Assembly: GCF_024124765.2 (NCBI RefSeq)
Contig: NZ_JAMXSR020000002.1
Span: 1,325,001-1,389,000 of the forward strand
Source of the DNA: Sphingomonas sp. H160509
Lineage (GTDB): Bacteria > Pseudomonadota > Alphaproteobacteria > Sphingomonadales > Sphingomonadaceae
Length of the DNA: 64,000 nucleotides
Reading direction: 5' to 3'
Both the position numbers and the translations under genes were made by a program. Every line of letters starts with the position of its first letter. Within the stretch, counting starts at the first letter, position 1. This document shows, in pieces, positions 58,024-64,000 of the stretch. The notes beneath the pieces are model-generated. The model made no database searches and was not told the origin of the DNA. It was given only the letters and a program-made list of their open reading frames with translations.

Positions 58024-58351
58024 CTACTCCCGCTCCCCCTTACCGAACGGCATTTTCAGCGTCACTGCGGCCCCCCTGCCCGCTTGCGCCGGGTAGCTGC
58101 GTTCGGATCGCGTGGACATTCCCCTTGCCGCCACCCGGCAGCCGGAACGACAGCGGGTCACCCCGCGGCGGCTGGACCGGCGCCGCTAGCGTCGCCAGCC
58201 TTTGGTCGGTCGAACGCGCACAGACGACGATCTCGCCATCGGGGTCGGTCTGGACCGGACACGGCATCGTCGGCCTAGCAGGCCGCTTGCGCAATTCAGG
58301 TGGAAGCGGCGGCCCGGCAACCGCTTGAAGCAGGAGCAGGCCGGCCAGCAT
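58024..58351 (-). CDS. Small secreted protein, C...IVVCA signature (family member 3; probable C-terminal frameshift)
   Basis: About 108 residues. A signal-like start (MLAGLLLLQAVAGPPLPPEL) precedes CPVQTDPDGEIVVCARSTDQ, the motif shared with the genes at 38055 and 38401. Read as given, the frame ends at 58040 in ENAVR. Removing one G from the six-G run near 58074 extends it to GAAVTLKMPFGKGERE, a more natural basic ending with its stop at 58024. The ATG follows the stop of the upstream outer-membrane gene directly (TAGATG). Function unknown. Confidence 0.65.
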
Positions 58352-59140
58352 CTAGAAGCGCCGGGATATGCCAGCATATAGCCGCGCATCCGGCGTATTG
58401 GCGTTCAACCCCGCCGCACCGAATAGGTCGAACTGCAGATTGTCGTTCGCCATCCATGCGAGCGACAGCGCCGCGACGGCCTGCGTCTCATGCTCCTGCG
58501 GATCGTCGTCGCGGAGCGCCTGCATCTCGCCGGTCAACGTGAACGCCTTGTCGAGCTTCACGGCCAGGCCGGCGGTCGAACTATAGGCGAGATGCCGGCC
58601 ATTGCCGTCCTGATCGACCGCCGCATCGATTTCCGGCGTCAGGTCGAGCGAGACCGTGTCGGATATCTCGTAGGTCACGGGGACGAGGAACCCTGCGCCC
58701 CAATCACCGGCGCCGATCGACGAACGGCCAACCGGCAAAGTCACGAACGGCAGCACCGATACCGACAAGCCGGCGCCGTCGGGATTGTGGAGGTTCGCCT
58801 TCATCCCGAGCGACACGTCGCCGACACCGTTCACCGTATCGACGCGGGTCGAATCGCGCATCCGGTCGTGCCCGAATGGCGTCCAACCGATCCGCGCCTC
58901 CATCGAGTCGCTGACGCCGACGCGAACTAGCGTGTCGCCGAACAGGATGTTGTCCTCTCGCGAGCCCGGTTGGTCGTCGCGCGTCCAGTCGGCGATCGAC
59001 GTCTCGACCGAGATCTTGCCGGGCGCCATCGTGCAGGCGGGCGTATCGATGCCAGGACGATCAGGGCAATATTCGCGGTCCTGCGCCATCGCCGCGCCGG
59101 ACAGGCTCGCCAGGGCGATACCGATCAGTAGCCGTTTCAT
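58352..59140 (-). CDS. Outer-membrane transporter-like protein (MetA/phenol-degradation type)
   Basis: A 262-residue protein. A signal peptide (MKRLLIGIALASLSGAAMAQ) is followed by alternating amphipathic strands (LVRVGVSDSMEARIGWTPFG, VGDVSLGMKANLHNPDGAGL SVSVLPFVTLPVG, YEISDTVSLDLTPEIDAAV) and the C-terminal LYAGISRRF, a beta-barrel ending in Phe. This matches the DUF/Phenol_MetA_deg porin-like family. ATG overlaps the xth stop (ATGA). No aromatic-degradation genes are nearby. Confidence 0.75.
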   Translation of the reverse strand: MKRLLIGIALASLSGAAMAQDREYCPDRPGIDTPACTMAPGKISVETSIADWTRDDQPGSREDNILFGDTLVRVGVSDSMEARIGWTPFGHDRMRDSTRVDTVNGVGDVSLGMKANLHNPDGAGLSVSVLPFVTLPVGRSSIGAGDWGAGFLVPVTYEISDTVSLDLTPEIDAAVDQDGNGRHLAYSSTAGLAVKLDKAFTLTGEMQALRDDDPQEHETQAVAALSLAWMANDNLQFDLFGAAGLNANTPDARLYAGISRRF

Positions 59141-59908
59141 CGCAGGCGGACCCAGGTCGGCGCGTGGTCGCTGGCCTTTTCCCGCCCGCGATAGGCCTTG
59201 TCGACGCCGGCATCGATCATTCGGTCGGCGGCCTGCGGGCTGAGCAGGAGGTGGTCGATGCGGAACCCGGCGTCACGCTGCCATGCGCCCGCTTGGTAAT
59301 CCCAGAACGTCCATACGCCACCCTTGGGGAATTGCGTGCGGAGCGCGTCGGTCCAGCCCTGTGCGACGAGCGCGCGGTAATGCTCGCGACTTTCGGGCTG
59401 CATAAGCGCGTCGTCCTGCATCGCGCGGACGGAGAAGGTATCGTCGTCGTTGGCGATGACGTTGTAGTCGCCGGCGAGGATGGCCGGCTTTTCCTCCGCA
59501 TGCAGGACGCGCGCACGGGCGGCGAGGCGGTCCATCCAGCGGAGCTTGTAGTCGAATTTGGGGCCGGGCTGCGGGTTGCCGTTGGGGAGGTAGAGAGCGG
59601 CGACGATCAGGCCGTCGATCTCCGCCTCGATGTAGCGGCTGTGCTCGTCCCTCTGGTTCGCCTTCGAGACCGCGCTGGCGGACGACGGGCGTGCCGCTCT
59701 TCGCGAGGATCGCGACGCCGTTCCAGGCCTTCTGGCCGTGCCAGACTGCCCCGTATCCGGCGGCTTCGATGTCGGCGATCGGGAAGGTGTCGTCGCTCGA
59801 CTTCAGTTCCTGTAGACAGACGATGTCGGGCTGGTCTTCGGTGAGATACTCGATCAGTCGCGGCAACCGCGCCTTGATGCCGTTGACGTTGTACGTGACG
59901 ATTTTCAT
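59137..59908 (-). CDS. xth: Exodeoxyribonuclease III (one frameshift)
   Basis: About 257-residue AP endonuclease/3'-5' exonuclease of base-excision repair. Motifs are MKIVTYNVNGIKARLPRLIE, CLQELKSSD (metal Glu), GDYNVIAND, and the C-terminal catalytic SDHAPTWVRLR. One extra G near 59666 separates GLEGEPE from DEHSRYIEAEI, breaking the frame between the two halves. ATG 59908 is the conserved start, 7 bp after erpA. Its stop overlaps the outer-membrane gene. Confidence 0.93.
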
Positions 59909-59915
59909 GGCAGTC

Positions 59916-60254
59916 TCAGACCGAGAAGCTGGAACCGCAGCCGCAACCCGACGCGGCGTTGGGGTTCTCGACCTTGAATGCGGCGCCGGCGAGCGACTCA
60001 ACGTAATCGACCGCACAGCCACGGACGAGGTCGATGCTGACGCTGTCGACGACGAGCTTCACGCCGTCATGCTCGGCGATCACGTCATCGAACTCGACCG
60101 AATCGGCGAACCCGAACTTGTACTGGAACCCGGAACAGCCGCCGCCGTCGACCGAGAGACGCAGGATCGCCGGCTTCCCCTGCTTGACGGCGATCGCCGC
60201 GACGCGCGCCGCAGCGGAGGGGGTTAGGATGATGTCTTGAACCAGCGTTGCCAT
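59916..60254 (-). CDS. erpA: Iron-sulfur cluster insertion protein ErpA (A-type carrier)
   Basis: A 112-residue HesB/IscA-family carrier. The three cluster cysteines are C40 (VDGGGCSGFQYKFGF), C104 and C106 (ASGCGCGSSFSV). The motif DSVSIDLVRGCAVDYVESLA GAAFKVENPNA is typical of ErpA. It accepts clusters from SUF and delivers them to targets such as isoprenoid enzymes. It heads the minus-strand run erpA-xth-outer-membrane protein-small secreted protein. Confidence 0.92.
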   Translation of the reverse strand: MATLVQDIILTPSAAARVAAIAVKQGKPAILRLSVDGGGCSGFQYKFGFADSVEFDDVIAEHDGVKLVVDSVSIDLVRGCAVDYVESLAGAAFKVENPNAASGCGCGSSFSV

Positions 60255-60301
60255 GAGCTGGAGATAGGGGGTTGCGCTATCCGCGGCAACCTTGGGGTTG
60301 A

Positions 60302-61021
60302 TCAGTCCTGCGCGGCGGGGCCGCTCGTCGAAACCGGGATCGCGTTTACCGAGCGGTCCTGTGCGGCGAGCAGGTAATCCGCGGTGGTCAGGAACGGCAC
60401 CGGGTTGACCGCGTGGCCATCGATGCGGACTTCATAGTGAAGATGCGAGCCGGTCGAGCGGCCGGTCGAGCCCATCAGTGCGATCAGCTGGCCGCGAACG
60501 ACGCGGGCGTTATCGCCGACGAGGATCTTCGACAGATGGCCGTAGCGGGTCGCGATGCCCTTGCCGTGGCTGATCTCGACCATGTTGCCGTAGCCGCCCT
60601 GGCGACCGGCGTGCGCGATGATGCCGTCGGCGGTGGCGTAGATCGGCGTGCCGACCGGGCCGGGAATGTCGACGCCGGCATGCATCGCCGCGGTGCCGCG
60701 AAAAGGATCGGAGCGGATGCCGAAATTGCTGGTGAACGAAAGCGAGTGGACCGGCTGGACCGACGGGATCGCGATCACACCCTGCTGCGTCGCGTCGAGC
60801 TTCTTCCAGGTCTGGAACAGCGTGCGAAACTGCGCGTCGGCGCGGAGATCGGCGGTGGCTTCCTCGGTGTTCGCGGCGATCATCGGACCACCGGTTGCAG
60901 CAACGTGGTGCGCTACCTTGGAGGCGACGACCTGAGCCTGGGCAGTGGCACCGACCGTGGCCATCCCCATTACTGTTGCGGCGACCGCCAAACGGCGAAA
61001 CGTGAACGACTTGGACACCAT
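60302..61021 (-). CDS. M23 family metallopeptidase (LytM domain, secreted)
   Basis: A 239-residue cell-wall peptidase. The signal peptide FRRLAVAATVMGMATVGATA precedes a LytM domain with the zinc ligands H114 and D118 (AMHAGVDIPG) and H193/H195 (GSHLHYEVRI). The catalytic motif is complete, so it may cleave peptidoglycan cross-links rather than act only as an activator. ATG 61021 has AAGG upstream; ATG 61072 would add a short extension. The 270 bp upstream to bcp hold no gene I can support. Confidence 0.9.
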   Translation of the reverse strand: MVSKSFTFRRLAVAATVMGMATVGATAQAQVVASKVAHHVAATGGPMIAANTEEATADLRADAQFRTLFQTWKKLDATQQGVIAIPSVQPVHSLSFTSNFGIRSDPFRGTAAMHAGVDIPGPVGTPIYATADGIIAHAGRQGGYGNMVEISHGKGIATRYGHLSKILVGDNARVVRGQLIALMGSTGRSTGSHLHYEVRIDGHAVNPVPFLTTADYLLAAQDRSVNAIPVSTSGPAAQD

Positions 61022-61341
61022 CGACACGGCCTTAACGCGCGTCACGATGGCTGCTGCGGTAAATTCGACCATTGGTCCCCGACACAAAAATGCAGGGCCG
61101 TTCGCTTCAAGGCGGACGGCTCCGAAACTCTGTCCTGACTCGCAGCCCCTCCGCGCACCAGACAGTCTGGGTTAGGCCGGATACCGCCGTTCCGGGCAAT
61201 AGCCCCGCGCGGTCGGCGCGGCGGAGCGGCAGGTTGATGCGGCGAGTTGATGCAAATCGAGACGATTGCAAGGGAACAGGAAGCCGACGACGACATCGAA
61301 CGTGAAATGTCGGCGAATCTCCGAACGTTACTGCGGGCTGT

Positions 61342-61794
61342 TCAGAGCGCCTTGGCGGCGGCCAGAACCGCTTCGGCATGCCCCGCTACGCGGACCTTGT
61401 GCCACGCCTTGGCCAGCGTGCCGTCGGCGCCGAACAGGAACGTCGCGCGCTCGATGCCCATGTACTTGCGACCGTACATCGCCTTCTCGACCCACACGCC
61501 GAAAGCCTCGCAGGCAACACCTTCGACATCGCTGGCAAGCCGAACCGCAAGCCCATGTTTTGCCGTGAATTTTGCGTGCGACGCTGCACTGTCTTTGGAC
61601 ACGCCGACGACAGTAACGCCCGCCTCTGCGAAAGCGTCGGAAAGTGCGGAGAAGTCCTTCGCCTCGGTGGTGCAACCGGCTGTGTCGTCCTTCGGGTAGA
61701 AATACACCACCAGCGCGGCGCCGAGGCTCGCGAGCGAAACCACCGCGTCGTCGATCGTCACCGACACGTCGGGGATCTTCGAACCTTCATCCAT
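61342..61794 (-). CDS. bcp: Peroxiredoxin, BCP/PrxQ type
   Basis: A 150-residue thiol peroxidase. The peroxidatic C41 is in VYFYPKDDTAGCTTEAKDFS. The resolving Cys five residues later, found in many BCP proteins, is a Lys here (position 46); the only other Cys is C95 in EGVACEAFG, a position used by some PrxQ members. GIERATFLFGADGTLAKAW follows the family pattern. Its ATG overlaps the end of glnE by 8 bp. Confidence 0.92.
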   Translation of the reverse strand: MDEGSKIPDVSVTIDDAVVSLASLGAALVVYFYPKDDTAGCTTEAKDFSALSDAFAEAGVTVVGVSKDSAASHAKFTAKHGLAVRLASDVEGVACEAFGVWVEKAMYGRKYMGIERATFLFGADGTLAKAWHKVRVAGHAEAVLAAAKAL

Positions 61795-64000
61795 CCTGCT
61801 CTCCCGTCACCTGCGCCCAGAACCGGCGGACCTCCTGCCGCGTCGTTTCCAGCGTGGCAACCACCGCTGCCCAGTCCGCCACCCCAATCGCGCGCGCGAT
61901 GAGGTCCTCCGTGGCATGCCCCGGCGGCGCGGCATCGGGCGCGACAAGCCGCAACGTCACGAGCAAACGCGTGAGGACGTCGTGCGCCGGTCGAAGTGAC
62001 GGCGGGATCAGGCCTTGCCGGATCAGCGCGTCGATCGCGGTTCCCAGATTAGGATCGAAGCCGGCCCTGTTCACGAGCTGGACGACATGGGTCGCGAATT
62101 CGAGATCGACTAGGCCGCCGGGCAGCAGCTTGGCGTCGAGTGCCCCCTTGGGCGGTTTGTGCGCGGCCATGTCGCTGCGCATCGTCCGTGCGTCGGTGAT
62201 CACGTCGCGCGCCGGTCGGTCGCCCTCGAGCACGCCGCGAACGATCGCCGCTACCGCATCCCCGAGCCTCGGTCGATCCGAACACCGGGCGAGCGCGGGT
62301 GAGCGCCATGTGCTCCCAGGTCCAGGCATCCTCGCGCTGGTAACGGGCGAAGCGGTCGAGCGTGACGACCAGTGGCCCCTGCCCGCCAGATGGCCGCAAC
62401 CGGGTGTCGATCTGGTACAGCGGCCCGGCGGCGGTCGCGACCGACAGAGCGCCGGTCAGCCTCTGTGCGAGACGATTGTAATAGAGCGTTGCGCCGAGCG
62501 GCTTCGGGCCGTCGGACTCGGCGGCGAAATCGCCCGTAAACAGATAGATGAGATCGAGATCGGACGCGTGGGTCAGCATCGCGCCACCCATGCGACCTAG
62601 CGCCAGCACCACGAGTTCGCTGTCCGGCACGCGGCCATGGACCTTCGCGAATTCCTCGATCGTGGCGCAGGCGAGGACGCCGATCGCCGCCTCCGCGACG
62701 CGTGCATACCCTGCCGCGACATCGAGCGGATCGGACGCACCGGCGACAATCTGTGTCCCGAGCGCAGAATCGAAGCTCGCCGACGACGCGGCGGACATGG
62801 TCGAGCCTGGACTGATAGTCGCCGCCCGCCTCGCCCGCGCGCATGATCGCTTCGAGCATGGCGACGTCGCTGACTGGTTCGAACGCGGTCGCGTCGATCA
62901 GCCCGTCGAGCAGATCGGGACGGCGGCCGAGATCGTCCGCGAGCGTGGGCGCATGGCTCAGGATGGCAGCGAGCAATGTGGCCAGGCCCGGTCGCGCCTC
63001 CAACAAGCGGAAGATGTTGATCGCGCTCGGCAGGCGTTCGAGCAATGCGTCCAATCGGAGCAGCGCGGCCTGTGGGACAGGAGCAGCCGCCAGCGCGGGG
63101 ACGAGCGTCGGCAACACCGCCTCCAGTGCCTCACGCGCGGCCGGACTGCGCAGCGCGGGATAGGCGCCGCCCCGCCACGCCTCGATCCGCCGACGTGCCG
63201 ATTCGGGCTCGTCGAACCCCGCTGCGGCAAGATCGGCTTCCAGAGTCACCGCGTCATGCGAGAAGGCCGGCCGGACGGCATCGTCGAGCGCGTCGTAGAT
63301 CCGGCCGGTCGCCGTGACGCGCGGTTCGAGCAACGCCAATAACGCACCCGAATCGTCCAGCCCGTGCAGTTTCGCCACGCGGTCGAGCGCATCGCCGGTC
63401 GGCAAGGCGTGCGTCTGGCGGTCGTCGATCATCTGGACGCGGTGCTCGATCGTTCGAAGCAGCGTGTAGCCGTCGATCAACGCAGTCGATTCATCTGTGC
63501 CGATCCAACCTGCCTCGGCCAGCCTGGTGAGGGCATCGCGGGTTGCGGGCGCGCGCAGGGCGGGATCGCGGCCGCCGTGGATCAGCTGGTGGATCTGCGC
63601 GAAGAACTCGGCCTCGCGGATGCCGCCACGGCCGCGCTTCAGGTCATAGCCGGGGCCGAACGCCTGACCTTGCGAATGATGATCGCGGATCCGCGCGGAG
63701 ATGCCGCGGATTTCGCCGATCGCGCCAAAATCGAGCGCGCGACGCCACACGAACGGGCGGATAGCGTCGAGGAACCGCTGGCCGAGCGCGATGTCACCGG
63801 CGGCTGCGCGCGCCCGAATGAACGCGGCGCGCTCCCACGGCAGCGCCTGTGCTTCGTAATAGCCGATCGCCGCATCGACCGGCAGCGCGATCGGCGTGAT
63901 CTCGGGCGATGGGCGCAGGCGAAGGTCGACGCGCAGGACATAGCCGTCGCCGTCGCGCGCCTGGAGCAGTTCGACGACGCGCTTGCCGATCCGGACCGCC
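61787..64000 (-). CDS. glnE: Bifunctional [glutamine synthetase] adenylyltransferase/deadenylylase GlnE (partial, two frameshifts)
   Basis: About 737 residues; the N-terminus lies beyond the right edge. Visible are the first nucleotidyltransferase domain's end (DLRLRPSPEITPIALPVDAA IGYYEAQALPWERAAFIRAR), the linker GRGGIREAEFFAQIHQLIHG G, and the second domain with LALGRMGGAMLTHASDLDLI YLFTGDF, YQIDTRLRPSGGQGPLV and AWTWEHMALTRARPVFG. Two +1 shifts occur near 62775 (inside ELRFALGTQIV) and near 62265 (after STEAR). GlnE adenylylates glutamine synthetase in response to PII, whose modifier GlnD is encoded at 40.5 kb. Followed by bcp with overlap. Confidence 0.94.

Overview
The window is 64 kb of GC-rich chromosome that reads as an alphaproteobacterium of the Sphingomonas group. 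The inference rests on gene content and order (SUF operon with an Rrf2 regulator, a run from nfu to the corC-like gene, hflK-hflC-degP, thrS-infC, an LpxO-like hydroxylase, a Fur-type regulator without zinc cysteines, a large TonB receptor) and on GC-rich inverted repeats in intergenic gaps. No rRNA, tRNA, IS element, phage or CRISPR array was recognised.

Layout. 1-1.5 kb: sufB (cut by the left edge) and its Rrf2-type regulator. 1.7-6.7 kb: pyrD, gamma-glutamyltransferase, long-chain acyl-CoA synthetase. 6.8-11.9 kb: a two-half M16 peptidase, an LpxO-like hydroxylase, an orphan patatin. 12.0-20.8 kb, plus strand: nfu, nitroreductase, tsaB, rimI, fur, plsC, miaB, phoH, [vapB-vapC], ybeY, corC-like; the toxin-antitoxin pair is wedged between phoH and ybeY. 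20.9-25.5 kb: PQQ-type sugar dehydrogenase, two small cytosolic genes, ccdAB, tldD with a zinc-finger gene. 25.7-32.7 kb: ABC ATPase, nadB, a class-A-beta-lactamase-like lipoprotein, an M20D amidohydrolase, a HerA-like ATPase. 32.8-37.5 kb: degP, hflC, hflK and divergent mrp. 37.6-43.2 kb: CoA-binding protein, two small secreted proteins, homoserine dehydrogenase, glnD. 43.4-49.5 kb: TonB receptor, infC, thrS. 49.6-57.9 kb: ldcA and an mpl-like ligase, an XRE-regulated operon, hydrolases, TPR protein, fatty acid desaturase, a GNAT-like protein. 58-64 kb, minus strand: a third small secreted protein, an outer-membrane protein, xth, erpA, an M23 peptidase, bcp, glnE (cut by the right edge).

Themes. 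Iron-sulfur assembly recurs (SufB/SufR, Nfu, ErpA, MiaB, Mrp). Nitrogen signalling is represented by GlnD and GlnE. Envelope upkeep and proteolysis are represented by HflKC, DegP, M23, M16, LdcA and Mpl.

Sequence quality is a dominant feature. About 21 otherwise normal genes, many of them essential, are broken by single-base frameshifts. Nearly all are one extra base, usually in a short G or C run. I read these as sequencing or assembly errors and annotate each gene across its full extent. The most interesting biology is the vapBC insertion with its nested palindromic operator, the many inverted-repeat doublets, a family of small secreted proteins with a C...VVCG signature, and a likely AUA start for infC.
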